A DNA stretch of 64,000 bases from Streptosporangium carneum (GTDB taxonomy: Bacteria > Actinomycetota > Actinomycetes > Streptosporangiales > Streptosporangiaceae): assembly GCF_027922005.1 (NCBI RefSeq), contig NZ_BSEV01000002.1, positions 186,001 to 250,000 on the forward strand, in the 5' to 3' direction. This document shows positions 17,204 to 27,228 of this stretch, in pieces (position 1 is the stretch's first letter; the number at the start of each line of letters is the position of its first letter). A program made the position numbers and the translations under genes. The notes beneath the pieces were generated by a model, which made no database searches, was not told the DNA's origin, and saw only the letters and a list, made by a program, of their open reading frames with translations.

Positions 17204-17600
17204 GCGAAAACAACCCGCCTTTCCGGGCGGACGGAATCACCGAAAAGGTCGTGGATCACGAGCCCCCGCCGACGACGGAGGCCTGGCGTCCGGACAATTC
17301 CGGAAACCCGGAAAGCGGGTCCCCGAGAGCCCTCCCCAACGTTCTGCCGATTTAATTGGATTCGTCCCGCTGATTTTCTCGGCGTCGCCGAACAGCCGCC
17401 GGACGAACAGAGGCGGCCCCGCCCCCCGCCGCCGGTCGGCCGAATGGCCGAGGCGGGCCTACTTCGGAGGTAGCAACCACCCGGCCGCAGGTGCCGTGCG
17501 GTGGAGGCGAACTGTGTCCCGCAGGCCGATGGCCCGCGTTTTCCCTGGCAATAGCGTTTTCCCCGTCATGAACGCACATGTCGCCAAGGAGAGCAGTGAC

Positions 17601-18371
17601 GTGACCATCACCGGAGAAGTCGGCGCGCGGAACGCGCGGGGGGACGCGGCGGCCGCCGTGGTGGCCAGGGGCCTGACCAAGATCTACGGCCAGGGGGACG
17701 CGGCCGTTCAGGCTCTCCGGGGAGTGGACGTCTCCTTCGCGACGAGCGCCTTCACCGCGATCATGGGGCCTTCCGGATCGGGCAAGTCCACGCTGATGCA
17801 CTGCCTGGCCGGGCTGGACACGGTCACCCACGGGCAGGTGCACATCGGTGACGTGGAGCTCACCGGACTGAGCGACAAGCAGCTCACGCTCCTGCGGCGC
17901 GAGCGGATCGGCTTCATCTTCCAGGCGTTCAACCTGTTGCCGACGCTGACGGCCGAGCAGAACATCCGGCTTCCGCTGGAGATCGCCGGGCGGCAGGCGG
18001 ACCAGGCGCTGTTCGACCGGGTCGTGGAGACCGTGGGCCTGCGTGAGCGGCTCGGCCACAGGCCGACCGAGCTGTCCGGCGGTCAGCAGCAGCGGGTCGC
18101 GGTCGCCCGCGCCCTGATCAGCAAGCCGCAGGTCATCTTCGCCGACGAGCCGACCGGCAACCTGGACTCGCGCAGCGGCGCCGAGGTGCTGTCGTTCCTG
18201 CGCACGTCGGTGCGCGAGCTGAACCAGACGATCGTGATGGTCACCCACGACCCGGTCGCCGCGTCCTACGCCGACCGTGTGATCTTCCTGCGGGACGGCC
18301 TGCTGGTCAGCGAGCTGCTCCAGCCGACCCCGCAGACCGTGCTGGACACCTTGATGAAGCTGGAGGGCTGA
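17601..18371 (+). CDS. ABC transporter ATP-binding protein (MacB/LolD type)
   Basis: A 256-aa ATPase with Walker [10 protein letters not shown] (residues 56-64), Q-loop [11 protein letters not shown], signature [15 protein letters not shown] and Walker [13 protein letters not shown]. The GTG at 17601 is preferred because a strong AAGGAG site lies at 17586-17591; an in-frame ATG at 17568 lacks one. It is followed one base later by the permease gene, so the two form one exporter. The two-component system upstream (14179-16316) makes an antimicrobial-peptide or envelope-stress role plausible, but the substrate is unknown. Confidence 0.93.
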   Translation: MTITGEVGARNARGDAAAAVVARGLTKIYGQGDAAVQALRGVDVSFATSAFTAIMGPSGSGKSTLMHCLAGLDTVTHGQVHIGDVELTGLSDKQLTLLRRERIGFIFQAFNLLPTLTAEQNIRLPLEIAGRQADQALFDRVVETVGLRERLGHRPTELSGGQQQRVAVARALISKPQVIFADEPTGNLDSRSGAEVLSFLRTSVRELNQTIVMVTHDPVAASYADRVIFLRDGLLVSELLQPTPQTVLDTLMKLEG

Positions 18372-18372
18372 G

Positions 18373-20886
18373 GTGCTCAGGACGACCCTGGCCGGGCTGC
18401 GGGCGCGCAAGCTGCGCCTGTTCCTGACCTCGCTGGCGATCGCGCTGGGAGTGGGCTTCATCGCGGGCACGTTCGTGCTCACCGACACCATGCAGGCCGG
18501 TTTCGCCCAGAAGTTCGGCGCGGCCGCCGACAAGATCGACGTCGCCGTGCTGCCCCTCCCCGGCAAGGAGAGCGGCGCCGCGCTCCTGCCGGAAGCCACG
18601 CTGAAGAAGATCCGCGCCGTGGACGGCGTCGCCGACGCCCAGGGGCTCGTGCAGGGCACCTCCGCGCTGATCGGCAAGGACGGCAAGGCGGCGGGAGACT
18701 TTCCCACCGCCGGGATCTCCATCGCCCAGGGGCCGCTGAACCGCACCTCGATCACCAGCGGCGTCGCCCCGAAGACCGCGACGCAGGCCGTGCTCGACGA
18801 GAACACCGCCAAGACGCGCGGCTTCAAGGTGGGCGACACCATCACCGTGCTGGACTCCGGGCAGGCCAAGCACGAGTTCACCCTGGTCGGCCTGTTCGAC
18901 GTCGGCCTCAACCAGGAGCTGGGCTTCAGCGGCGCGGTCGGCTACACCACGGACACGGCCAGGACGATGACCGGGGAGAACGGCTTCCGGCAGATCGACG
19001 TCGCGACCGCCGAGGGTGTGACCCAGGAGGCGGCGCGCGCCTCGATCGCCACGGCCCTCGGCGCCGGACACCAGGTCAAGACCGGCAAGCAGTACGCCGA
19101 CGACATGATCAAGGCCAACGGCGGCGACAGCCAGTTCCTCACGATGGGCCTGCTGCTGTTCGGCCTCGTCGCGATGTTCGTGGCCGCGCTGGTCATCTAC
19201 AACACCTTCAACATCCTGGTCGCCCAGCGCACCCGCGAGATGGCGCTGCTGCGCTGCATCGGCGCGACGCGCGGACAGGTGTTCGGCTCGATCCTGCTCG
19301 AGTCGGTCGTGGTCGGCCTGACGTCGTCGCTGCTGGGCCTGCTGCTCGGTTACGGCCTGGGCGCGGGGGCCCTCGTCGTGCTCCGCTCGGTCGGCGCTCC
19401 GATCCCCCCGGCGACCGCCGCCCTCACCCCGCGCACCGTCGTCCTGGCCATGCTCATCGGCGTCGTCGTCACGGTGGGCGCGGCGCTGCTGCCCGCCCGC
19501 TCCGCGACGAGGGTGGCGCCGATCGCGGCGCTGCGCGCCCAGGTCGAGGAGCGCACCTTCAGAGCCGGCGTGGTCCGCGTGATCTTCGCGACGCTGTTCC
19601 TGGTCGCGGGTGTGGGCACCACGGTGGCCGGGGTGAACATGAACCCCGGGCAGGTTCCGCTCATCGTCGTCATGGTGGGCGGCTCGCTGGTCTTCTTCGC
19701 GGTGCTGATCCTCGGACCGGTGATCGTCAAGCCGCTCGGCGCCTTCGTCGGCTGGCTGCCCGGCAAGATCTTCGGAGTGCCCGGCAGGCTGGCCCTGGAC
19801 AACTCGGGGCGCAATCCCAAGCGGTCCGCGACCACGACCGTGGCGCTCACCGTGGGCGTGACGCTGATGACGCTCATCTCGGTCCTCACCGGCACGCTGC
19901 GGCTGACCTACTCCCAGAAGCTCGACGACCAGTTCCCCGTCGACTACATGCTCCTGGCCCAGGACCGCAGCTCGAGCCTGCCGCGCGCGCTGGCCGAGGA
20001 CCTGCGGAGCAGGCCGGAGCTGACCTCGGTCGTCGCCCTGCGCGAGGTCGACGCCAAGGCCGGGAACAAGGGCGGCACGTACGAGGCGGGGACGTTCACC
20101 GCGTCGCCGGACTTCAGGCCGGACTTCACCTCGGGTTCGATCGACGCCCTCAAGCCGGGAACCGCGGCGGTCGCCGACCACGTGGCGAAGGACCTCGGGG
20201 TCAAGGTCGGCGACCGGATCCCGTTGCGCACGACGAAGGCGGGGCGGGTCGAGCTCAGGGTCGTCGGCGTCTTCGACTCCCAGCAGACGGACCTGGCGGG
20301 CGTGACCGTGCCCGCGGACGAGTTCGACCGCTACTTCGGCGCGGTCGCCGACCAGCGGGTGCTGGTCAACGCCAAGGACGGCGTCAGCCTTGACGTGGCG
20401 CGCAAGGTGGTCGAGGCCGCGGCCCAGCCGTACCCGACGGCGAAGGTGGCCAGCTCGACGGATATCAGGGGCGAGTTCGACGAGGCGCTCGACATGGTCG
20501 TGATGATCATCACGGGCCTGCTGGGGCTGGCGGTGCTGATCTCGCTGCTGGGCATCGCCAACACGCTGTCCCTGTCGGTCCACGAGCGGACCAGGGAGTC
20601 GGCGCTGCTGCGGGCCCTGGGCCTGACCCGGCCGCAGCTGCGGGGGATGCTCTCGGTCGAGGCGCTGATCCTGGGGCTCATCGGGGCTCTGGTCGGCGTG
20701 GTGCTCGGCGTCACGTTCGGCTGGGCCGCGGCGCGGACGGCGACGACCGATGTCGTCTTCACCCTTCCCGTGCCGCAGATCCTGGCGTTCGTCGCGCTGT
20801 CCGGCCTGGCCGGGGTGATCGCCGCCGTGCTGCCCGCCCGCAAGGCGGCGCGGGCCTCGATCGTGAACTCGCTGGCCAGCGGCTGA
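18373..20886 (+). CDS. ABC transporter permease with two FtsX domains
   Basis: An 837-aa permease. The first helix is at about residues 15-36, followed by a MacB-type extracytoplasmic domain. A first FtsX domain (about 250-400) carries [20 protein letters not shown]. After a linker comes a second extracytoplasmic domain, then a second FtsX domain (about 710-830) with [20 protein letters not shown]. This tandem layout is usual for actinomycete MacB-like exporters. The GTG start follows the ATPase stop after one base. A strong hairpin (20905-20939) follows. Confidence 0.94.
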   Translation: MLRTTLAGLRARKLRLFLTSLAIALGVGFIAGTFVLTDTMQAGFAQKFGAAADKIDVAVLPLPGKESGAALLPEATLKKIRAVDGVADAQGLVQGTSALIGKDGKAAGDFPTAGISIAQGPLNRTSITSGVAPKTATQAVLDENTAKTRGFKVGDTITVLDSGQAKHEFTLVGLFDVGLNQELGFSGAVGYTTDTARTMTGENGFRQIDVATAEGVTQEAARASIATALGAGHQVKTGKQYADDMIKANGGDSQFLTMGLLLFGLVAMFVAALVIYNTFNILVAQRTREMALLRCIGATRGQVFGSILLESVVVGLTSSLLGLLLGYGLGAGALVVLRSVGAPIPPATAALTPRTVVLAMLIGVVVTVGAALLPARSATRVAPIAALRAQVEERTFRAGVVRVIFATLFLVAGVGTTVAGVNMNPGQVPLIVVMVGGSLVFFAVLILGPVIVKPLGAFVGWLPGKIFGVPGRLALDNSGRNPKRSATTTVALTVGVTLMTLISVLTGTLRLTYSQKLDDQFPVDYMLLAQDRSSSLPRALAEDLRSRPELTSVVALREVDAKAGNKGGTYEAGTFTASPDFRPDFTSGSIDALKPGTAAVADHVAKDLGVKVGDRIPLRTTKAGRVELRVVGVFDSQQTDLAGVTVPADEFDRYFGAVADQRVLVNAKDGVSLDVARKVVEAAAQPYPTAKVASSTDIRGEFDEALDMVVMIITGLLGLAVLISLLGIANTLSLSVHERTRESALLRALGLTRPQLRGMLSVEALILGLIGALVGVVLGVTFGWAAARTATTDVVFTLPVPQILAFVALSGLAGVIAAVLPARKAARASIVNSLASG

Positions 20887-20904
20887 CGGGAACCCGCCGA
20901 CCGT

Positions 20905-20939
20905 GGCCGGGGCGCCTTCGCGGGGGCGGCGCCCCGGCC
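20905..20939 (+). terminator. Hairpin terminator after the ABC operon
   Basis: GGCCGGGGCGCC and GGCGCCCCGGCC are perfect 12-bp arms around an 11-nt loop, 19 bp after the permease stop. Confidence 0.8.
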
Positions 20940-20958
20940 TCGCGCCGCCCCCGCCTGC

Positions 20959-20995
20959 CGTCCGGGAGAGCACGCCCCGTCCGGGAGAGCACGCC
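20959..20995. repeat. Direct repeat of 18 bp
   Basis: CGTCCGGGAGAGCACGCC occurs at 20959-20976 and 20978-20995, between the ABC operon and the toxin-immunity pair. Confidence 0.8.
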
Positions 20996-21049
20996 GGTCC
21001 CGCTTTCGCCCGTGGCCCGGCACGACGTCCGCGCCTTCGCTCGGCGCCG

Positions 21050-21319
21050 CTATCGGGAGCGGCGGCCCGGCCACTGCTCGGCGACGATCTCGGGACTGAG
21101 GAGGGGCCGGATGGCGATCTCCCCGGTGACCTTGTCCATGACCACGCATCCGCCGCCCACCGTGTCGGGCAACACGCTCGGGTCGTCGGGTTCGGGCTCC
21201 TTCGCCCAAGCGACATAGCCTTCTTTGAAGGCATAAATCCGGATCTCCACGGTGGAGCCTGGAGCCCGGACCCCGTTGAAGTACTCCTCGGCGACCGCCC
21301 TGGCCTGGTCGAGGTTCAC
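21050..21319 (-). CDS. YrhB-like / immunity-type small protein
   Basis: An 89-aa protein, starting VNLDQARAVAEEYFNGVRAP and containing VGGGCVVMDKVTGEIAIRPL near the end. The N-terminal helix, the central beta-strands and the 'saved-in-record' type VVMDK-TGE strand resemble YrhB/Imm35-like immunity proteins. The GTG overlaps the upstream toxin-like stop by 4 bp (GTGA, 21316-21319), the tight coupling expected for a toxin and its antidote. The assignment rests on fold-like features and context, not on catalytic motifs. It could instead be a chaperone for the upstream protein. Confidence 0.6.
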   Translation of the reverse strand: MNLDQARAVAEEYFNGVRAPGSTVEIRIYAFKEGYVAWAKEPEPDDPSVLPDTVGGGCVVMDKVTGEIAIRPLLSPEIVAEQWPGRRSR

Positions 21320-22065
21320 AGTCGTCGTCCCTCCCCGTCGATCACCACGCAGAAGACGCCGGTCACCGACTCGTAGAGCGGCTCGACCGACATGTGCCCC
21401 CGCTGCGCGTCGATCCAGATCACCTCTCCCCCGGCGTTCACCGCGTTCCAGGCGTGACTGCCGCCCGCGGGCCAGCGGTTGACGACGATCGCGGCGGCGC
21501 CGTGCCCGCCCGCGAGCAGCACCTGCCCGATCGGGACGTACGCCTGCCGTCCCTGCCCCACGTACTGGAAGCGCTGCCCCAGCCACCGCTCGGCACGGGC
21601 CACGCCGCCCGCCTCACCGGTGAGCAGCGGCCTGCCGACCCGGTCGTACTCGGGCCGCCTGGGCGCGGCGACCGCCGGCGCGCCGTACCAGGTGGACAGC
21701 ACCGCCAGCGCGCAGTCCAGCGAGTTGGTCGCCCTGAACGGGTCGTCCGCCGCCCCCGCCCCGTTGACCAGCCTGACCCACATGCCCCGAGGGTCGGGGA
21801 AACGCCTGGGCACCCCCTGACCCGTCACCGGCACGGCCCGGACCATGTCCTCCTGGGTCTGCGGGTCGGGCCTGGCCAGCCCTCCCGCCGCGCCGTACGG
21901 CCTGCACCTGTCCAGCCGCAGCGGCCGCCACGGCACCCGCTCGGGCTCGCGGGGCGCGGACACCACGGCCGACGCCTGAGGATCCAGCTCGAACTCCCGC
22001 CACCGCTGCCCGTCAGCGGTCACCACGGGGTTGTAGATCCCCGCGGGCAAAAACATCTGGGTCAC
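21316..22065 (-). CDS. Papain-fold toxin domain protein (Tox-PL / glutamine deamidase-like)
   Basis: A 249-aa protein. Residues ~105-225 carry the papain-like fold of glutamine-deamidase toxins: the Cys-bearing helix RATNSLDCALAVLSTWYG (Cys118), the histidine strand GGSHAWNAVN (His204) and the WIDAQRG segment (Asp219), giving a Cys-His-Asp triad in the canonical order. Residues 1-100 are a Pro/Arg-rich leader with no clear domain and no signal peptide. In polymorphic toxins this domain sits at the end of a large secreted protein; here it stands alone. A GGGGGG-type site precedes the GTG. It is coupled to the immunity-like gene downstream. Confidence 0.7.
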   Translation of the reverse strand: MTQMFLPAGIYNPVVTADGQRWREFELDPQASAVVSAPREPERVPWRPLRLDRCRPYGAAGGLARPDPQTQEDMVRAVPVTGQGVPRRFPDPRGMWVRLVNGAGAADDPFRATNSLDCALAVLSTWYGAPAVAAPRRPEYDRVGRPLLTGEAGGVARAERWLGQRFQYVGQGRQAYVPIGQVLLAGGHGAAAIVVNRWPAGGSHAWNAVNAGGEVIWIDAQRGHMSVEPLYESVTGVFCVVIDGEGRRL

Positions 22066-22178
22066 CCGGTCCCCCCTCGACCTCCCGTTGCGGCCGATGG
22101 TAGGGCGGTCGCCGACACGGCGTGGGCGAGTTGACCAGATCAGGAACCGCTCCCCGTCTCAGCGGCACGCCGGTCGGG

Positions 22179-24008
22179 TCAGGCGACCTCGACGTCGACG
22201 CTGTGCCAGCCGGTGGCGCCGTCGGGGCCCACCGGAGCGCGCTCCTCGGTCTGGGTGTAGCCGGTGGCGTCGGTGGCGCGCACCTGGATGCTGTGGCTGC
22301 CGGGCGTGGCGTCCCAGTCGTCGACCACCCACTGCCGCCAGGTGTCGGCGGTCGGCGCGTCGGCGAGCCTGGCCTGACGCCACGGGCCGTCGTCCACCCG
22401 CACCTCCACCGCGTCGATCCCCTTGTGCTGCGCCCAGGCGACACCCGCGATCACCGTACGGCCGGCCGCGACGCGGGCCCCGTCCCTCGGCAGGTCGATG
22501 CGCGACTCCGTCTTGATCGGCCCCCTGGGCGACCAGCCCCTGGGCGTCCAGTAGGCCTCGTCCCTGTCGAAACGGGTGACCTTGATGTCCGTCACCCACT
22601 TGGTGGCCGAGACGTAGCCGTAGAGTCCGGGAACGACCTGACGGACCGGGAAGCCGTGCTGGACGGGAAGCGCCTCGCCGTTCATCGCGAAGGCCAGCAG
22701 CGCGTTGCGCCCGTCGAGGACGACGTCGACCGGGGTGCCGCAGGTCCAGCCGTCCGCCGAGGTGCTGAGCAGCATGTCGGCGTCCCTGTGCACCCCCGCG
22801 TCGCGCAGCACGCTCGCCAGGCTGACGCCCAGCCAGCGGGCGTTGCCGATGTACGGCCCCCCGATGTCGTTGGAGACGCAGCACAACGTGACGTCGGCCT
22901 CGATCACGGGCCGTTTCATCAGGTCGGCGAAGGTGATCTCCACAGGCCTGTCCACCATGCCGTGGATCTTCAGGGTCCAGGCGCGGGGGTCGACCTGGGG
23001 CAGCACGAGGGCGGTGTCGACCCGGTAGAAGTCGTGGTTCGGGGTGACGAACGGCGACAGCCCCCTGATCCTCAGGTCCGCGCCCGCCGGGATCGGTCTG
23101 GCGGGGACGGCGGGCCCGGGCAGCGTCAGACCGGCCCTGGCCGTGTTCACCGTGGAGCGTCCCGACAACATCTGCCCGACCACGCCGCTCACCCCGGCGA
23201 CGGCGATGCCGCCGAGCGCCCCGATCAGCAGACCGCGCCGGTCGAACGCGTACAGGTCCTCCCCCGCCCGCATGACCGGCGGAACCGGGGCCTCACGACG
23301 CTCCCCGCTCTCCGCTCCGGGCACGCTCGACGTGGCGGAAGCGGTCGCCGTGTCCGTGGCGGACGCGCCGGAGACGGTGTCCGTGACCGACGCATCGGAC
23401 GAGGTGTCCGTGACCGACGCGCCGGACGGAGTGTCCGTGAGCGACGCGCCGGACGGGGTCTCCGTGTCGGCCACCCCGGACGCCGCGTCCGCCGCGCCGC
23501 TTCCCGGTCCCGGTCCCGTTGCCCGGCTCACGCCGACCGCCTCACCGGCGACGGGAGCGGCCGGGCCGGGCAGGGCTCGCCGGACGAGGACGTGAAGGAC
23601 GAACATGGCGGCGGCGACGCCCACGACGGTGGGCGCGACGTCCACCGGCCCCGCGTCGGGGCGGGTCAGGACGGCGAGGACGCCGACGACGCCGAAGGCG
23701 GCCAGTCCCGCCAGGCCGTACCGCAGGGCGCGGACCGCCAGAACGCCGAGGGCCGCGGCGATCACGGCGAGAACCACGAGGATTCCCGCCACCAGGACGT
23801 TCTTGTCGTTCTCCCCGAAGGTCCGGATCGCGAATTCCTTCGCCTCCGCGGGGGCGAGGTCCACAGCGGCGTTGCCGACCGCGACGACGGGGAAGGCGGA
23901 CGCCTTCACCAGCCCCGCCACCAGCAGGGACACCCCCACCGCCACCGCGCCGGACACCAGACCGATCAGCGCGCCCGCCCACAAGGGAACACGCCTTCTA
24001 CTCTCCAT
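22179..24008 (-). CDS. Membrane-bound molybdopterin oxidoreductase, sulfite-oxidase family
   Basis: A 609-aa protein with about four membrane helices in residues 8-145, a low-complexity linker, one more hydrophobic segment (about 262-282), the molybdopterin domain and a C-terminal Mo-co dimerisation domain. The cofactor cysteine lies near residue 375 in TLCCVSNDIGGPYIGNARWL. PVQHGFPVRQVVPGLYGY and the C-terminal EVRVDDGPW follow as in the family. The substrate is unknown; YedY-like and sulfite oxidase-like enzymes share these features. The linker (about residues 175-225) contains repeated SGASVTDT units encoded by a DNA repeat at 23340-23480. Confidence 0.88.
   Translation of the reverse strand: MESRRRVPLWAGALIGLVSGAVAVGVSLLVAGLVKASAFPVVAVGNAAVDLAPAEAKEFAIRTFGENDKNVLVAGILVVLAVIAAALGVLAVRALRYGLAGLAAFGVVGVLAVLTRPDAGPVDVAPTVVGVAAAMFVLHVLVRRALPGPAAPVAGEAVGVSRATGPGPGSGAADAASGVADTETPSGASLTDTPSGASVTDTSSDASVTDTVSGASATDTATASATSSVPGAESGERREAPVPPVMRAGEDLYAFDRRGLLIGALGGIAVAGVSGVVGQMLSGRSTVNTARAGLTLPGPAVPARPIPAGADLRIRGLSPFVTPNHDFYRVDTALVLPQVDPRAWTLKIHGMVDRPVEITFADLMKRPVIEADVTLCCVSNDIGGPYIGNARWLGVSLASVLRDAGVHRDADMLLSTSADGWTCGTPVDVVLDGRNALLAFAMNGEALPVQHGFPVRQVVPGLYGYVSATKWVTDIKVTRFDRDEAYWTPRGWSPRGPIKTESRIDLPRDGARVAAGRTVIAGVAWAQHKGIDAVEVRVDDGPWRQARLADAPTADTWRQWVVDDWDATPGSHSIQVRATDATGYTQTEERAPVGPDGATGWHSVDVEVA
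23340..23480. repeat. In-frame repeat coding an S/T/D/A-rich linker
   Basis: Imperfect 24-27-bp units of the type GTGTCCGTGACCGACGCG recur about five times and encode SGASVTDT-like blocks between the membrane helices and the molybdopterin domain of the oxidoreductase. Confidence 0.7.
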
Positions 24009-24174
24009 AAGGCCGACGTTACGCCTGCCGGGGCGCCGGGAATCTTACGTGCCGGTTACGGGCCCTCGGAGTACCGGGCCCGGCGTCCCGCACAGGACCG
24101 CCGCACCGTCCAGGCCGTCCGCCTTCAGCGCCGTCCGCCCGCCGGGATCCCGTCACGGCCGGGCGACGGCCCCC

Positions 24175-25446
24175 TCACGGCAGTGCTTCCCGTTCAGGGA
24201 CCGACCGGCTGATGAACGCCGTCACCGCGGCGCAGGCCACCAGTCCCCCGCCCAGCCACATGACGCCGGAAACGGTGACGGCGTCGGCCACCCGGCCGCC
24301 CAGCAGCGCGCCCAGGGAGATGGCGATGTTGAACATGGCGACGAACAGCGCCGAACCCGCCTCCGGCACCCGCGACGCCGCCCTGGCCAGCCACGTCTGC
24401 ATGCTGATCGACACGCCGCCGTAGGCCGCCCCCCACACCGCCAGCAGCACGGTCACCGTGGCGGGCGCCTCACCGGCCACGGGGATCAGCAGCACGGACA
24501 GGGTGAGCAGGCCGGTGACGGCCAGGATCGTCCGGCGCAGGGCGCGGGGCGCCCCCGCCCCGGCGGCGAAGTTGCCCGCGATCCCGGCGACGCCGTAGAC
24601 CAGCAGCAACGTGCTGACCAGGCCTGCGCCCACGCCGGAGACCTGTTCCATGACCGGCCGGAGGTAGGCGTAGGCCGCGAAGTGGCCGGTCACCACCAGC
24701 GCGGTGACGGCCAGGCCCGCGCGCACCCGCGCGTCGCGGAGCAGGTGCGGCACCTCGCCCAGGCTGACCGCCCTCGTGGGCGGCAGCGGTGGCAGCAGCA
24801 CGACCAGCGCGACCAGGACGGCCAGGGACAGCGCCCCCATCGCGGCGAACGCGGCACGCCAGCCGGCGAGCTCGCCGATCAGCGCGCCGGCCGGCACCCC
24901 GAGGACGGAGGCGACGGCGACCCCGCTGAAGATCACCGAGGTGGCGGGGCCGACGGACCCGGCGGGCACCAGCCGTACGGCCAGCCCCGCCGCGATCGAC
25001 CAGACCCCGCCGATGGCCACGCCGACCAGGACGCGCGCGGACAACAGGACGGGAAGGGCGGTCGCGAGGGCCGACAGCAGGTTGGCCGCCGTCAGCAGTC
25101 CCACCAGCGCGGCGAGCACCAGCCGCCGGTCGAGCCGGGCGGTGGCCACCGTCAGGACCGGCGCGGCGACCGCGGCGACGACGCCGGGAGCCGTCATCGC
25201 CAGGCCCGCCGTGCCCGCCGAGGCGTCCAGGGACGCCCCGATCGAGGTGAGCAGGCCGACCGGCAGCATTTCGGTGGTGACCACCGAGAAGACGCTCGCC
25301 GACACCGCGACGACGGCGAGCCAGTTCGTCGGCGACGGCCGGGAGGCGGCGGGCGCGTCGGCGGACACCGCGGCGAACGCGTCGGCGGGCACCCCGGCGG
25401 GCGTGTCGGCGGACATTGCAGCGGGCGCGTCGGATGTGCGTGACAT
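24175..25446 (-). CDS. MFS transporter, DHA1 family
   Basis: A 423-aa efflux transporter with twelve predicted helices from residue 43 onward. SVVTTEMLPVGLL in helix 1 and LVGVAIGGVWSIAAGLAVRL in helix 4 are typical of the YdhP/NepI/PbuE-like DHA1 group, which exports nucleosides, sugars or drugs. The first ~40 residues are an Ala/Asp-rich cytoplasmic tail made of SADTPAGVPAD-like repeats. It is divergent from the LysR gene at 25560 with LysR-type palindromes between, so that regulator is the likely controller. Confidence 0.9.
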   Translation of the reverse strand: MSRTSDAPAAMSADTPAGVPADAFAAVSADAPAASRPSPTNWLAVVAVSASVFSVVTTEMLPVGLLTSIGASLDASAGTAGLAMTAPGVVAAVAAPVLTVATARLDRRLVLAALVGLLTAANLLSALATALPVLLSARVLVGVAIGGVWSIAAGLAVRLVPAGSVGPATSVIFSGVAVASVLGVPAGALIGELAGWRAAFAAMGALSLAVLVALVVLLPPLPPTRAVSLGEVPHLLRDARVRAGLAVTALVVTGHFAAYAYLRPVMEQVSGVGAGLVSTLLLVYGVAGIAGNFAAGAGAPRALRRTILAVTGLLTLSVLLIPVAGEAPATVTVLLAVWGAAYGGVSISMQTWLARAASRVPEAGSALFVAMFNIAISLGALLGGRVADAVTVSGVMWLGGGLVACAAVTAFISRSVPEREALP

Positions 25447-25493
25447 GCGGCCAGCCTGCGGCCGCGCGCTCCCGGGAACAACGACGAAGATCG

Positions 25494-25517
25494 AATCCTT
25501 GGATTAGCCACGTTAAT
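25494..25517. promoter_or_regulatory. LysR-type operator
   Basis: Two overlapping inverted repeats: AATCCTTGGATT (25494-25505) and ATTAGCCACGTTAAT (25503-25517). The second fits the T-N11-A LysR box with dyad arms. It lies between the divergent MFS and lysR genes. Confidence 0.7.
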
Positions 25518-25559
25518 CGACACGGGAAACGTCCGTCGACACAGGGAGGGGGAGGAACG

Positions 25560-26450
25560 GTGGCCGGTCTGGAGATCCGCGAGCTGGAGTGTTTCCTCGT
25601 GCTCACTGAGGAGTTGCACTTCGGAAGGACGGCGGAGCGGCTCTACCTCTCGCAGGGGCGGGTCAGCCAGCTGCTGGGCTCGCTGGAGCGCAGGATCGGA
25701 GCCCGGCTGCTGGAGCGCACCAGCCGGCGGGTCCGGCTGACGCCGTCCGGCGAGCGTTTCCTGGCCGATCTGCGTCCTGCCTACGACGGCCTCCGCGAGG
25801 CGGTCGAGCAGGCCAGGGCCGCGGCGCGCGGCGTCGAGGGCGTGGTGCGGGTCGGCTTCACCGGAATCGCCGGCGAGGAGCTGATGAGACTGGTCGAGGT
25901 CTTCCAGAACCGGCACCCCGGCTGCGAGGTCGAGCTCGCCGAGTCGGCGCTGGCCGACCCGTTCGGCGGGGTACGGCGGGGCGAGGTGGACGCGGCCGTG
26001 GTCCTGACGCCGGTCGAGGAGCCCGACCTGGTCGTCGGGTCGATCTTCTCGAAGGAGCCGCAGACCCTGATGGTCTCCGTCCGCAACCCGCTCGCGGGGC
26101 GGGAGTCGATCTCGGCCGAGGAGCTCGGCGGCTGCCGGCTCGTCGGCGTCGCCGGGCCCGCCCCGGACTACTGGCGGCTGGCCCAGGCTCCCGCCTTCAC
26201 GCCGGGAGGCCTGCCCGTCCCGCGCGGGCCGATCGTCAGCACCCTGCAGGAGGGCCTGACGGCGGTCGCCGCCGATCGGGGCTCAATGCTGCTCTGCGCG
26301 CAGACCGCGTGGCGTCACGGCCGCCGTGACATCACCTTCGTCCCGGTCACCGGCCTGCCCGACTCCGCCCTCGCGCTCGTCTGGCACCGGGACAACGAGA
26401 CGGCCCGCGTGCGCGCCCTGAACCACGTCATCGTCACCGAGCACGCGTGA
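25560..26450 (+). CDS. LysR family transcriptional regulator
   Basis: A 296-aa regulator. The N-terminal winged helix (residues 1-62) contains IRELECFLVLTEELHFGRTA and RLYLSQGRVSQLLGSLERRI; the remainder is the periplasmic-binding-like effector domain (GVVRVGFTGI, AAVVLTP). The GTG at 25560 is preceded by GGGGGAGGAACG, a good ribosome binding site, so the longer upstream frame is rejected. It probably regulates the divergent MFS gene in response to an unidentified small molecule. Confidence 0.92.
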   Translation: MAGLEIRELECFLVLTEELHFGRTAERLYLSQGRVSQLLGSLERRIGARLLERTSRRVRLTPSGERFLADLRPAYDGLREAVEQARAAARGVEGVVRVGFTGIAGEELMRLVEVFQNRHPGCEVELAESALADPFGGVRRGEVDAAVVLTPVEEPDLVVGSIFSKEPQTLMVSVRNPLAGRESISAEELGGCRLVGVAGPAPDYWRLAQAPAFTPGGLPVPRGPIVSTLQEGLTAVAADRGSMLLCAQTAWRHGRRDITFVPVTGLPDSALALVWHRDNETARVRALNHVIVTEHA

Positions 26451-26595
26451 CGCGCTCGCGAGCCGTCCGGGGCGGGTTCCCGTCTCCGGCCCGGAGGCGA
26501 TCGGCCCCGTCCGCGTACGGGTCCAGCCTCTCCTCGCCGTGGCGACAACCGGATCCAGGAAGCCGTGACGGGGATCCGGGAACGGGAAACAGGCC

Positions 26596-27228
26596 CTAGA
26601 CGAGTTCGGCGATGATCGGGGCCAGGGCGCGGAAGGCGCGGCCCCGGTGGCTGATGGCGTTCTTCTCCTCGGCGGAGAGCTCGGCCGTCGTCCTGCTCTC
26701 CCCCTCCGGCACGAAGATCGGATCGTAGCCGAAGCCGTTGGCGCCGCGAGGCGCGTCGATGACGACGCCGTGCAGCGCCCCGTCGGCCACCCGTTCCTCG
26801 CCGGACGGCAGCGCCAGCGCGGCGGCGCACGCGAAGTGGGCGCCGCGGTGCTCGCCCGGCACGTCGGAGACCTGGGCGAGCAGCAGCTCCAGGTTCGCCC
26901 TGTCGTCGCCGTGCTTTCCGGCCCAGCGGGCGGAGAAGATGCCGGGCATGCCGTTCAGGGCGTCGACGCACAGGCCGGAGTCGTCGGCGATCGCGGGCAG
27001 GCCCGACTGCCTGGCGACGGCGTGGGCCTTCAGCAGGGCGTTCTCGGCGAAGGTCAGGCCGGTCTCCGCGACGTCGCCGATCTCGGGGAACTCCTCGAGG
27101 CCGACGATCTCGACCGGCACGGAGGCGTCGGCCAGGATCTGACGGAGCTCGGCGATCTTCCCGGTGTTCCTGGTGGCCAGGACCAGCCTGCTCGTCACGC
27201 CCTCGGGGCGGGCTCGCTCCGCGCTCAC
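26596..27228 (-). CDS. rdgB: XTP/dITP diphosphatase (RdgB/HAM1)
   Basis: This enzyme hydrolyses non-canonical purine triphosphates (ITP, XTP, dITP) to monophosphates, keeping them out of nucleic acids. It has 210 aa with the family motifs [39 protein letters not shown] and the C-terminal [13 protein letters not shown] and ISHRGRA. The GTG at 27228 overlaps the rph stop by 4 bp and has a GGGAGG site seven bases upstream. The rph-rdgB pairing is conserved in actinobacteria. Confidence 0.96.
   Translation of the reverse strand: MSAERARPEGVTSRLVLATRNTGKIAELRQILADASVPVEIVGLEEFPEIGDVAETGLTFAENALLKAHAVARQSGLPAIADDSGLCVDALNGMPGIFSARWAGKHGDDRANLELLLAQVSDVPGEHRGAHFACAAALALPSGEERVADGALHGVVIDAPRGANGFGYDPIFVPEGESRTTAELSAEEKNAISHRGRAFRALAPIIAELV

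Noticed and set aside
17568-17600. ATG start for the ABC ATPase 33 bp upstream
   Set aside because: It has no ribosome binding site, whereas GTG 17601 has AAGGAG at ideal distance.
18307-21234. 975-codon minus-strand frame under the ABC permease
   Set aside because: Histidine-, arginine- and glutamine-rich antisense sequence of a clearly coding permease gene; no protein features.
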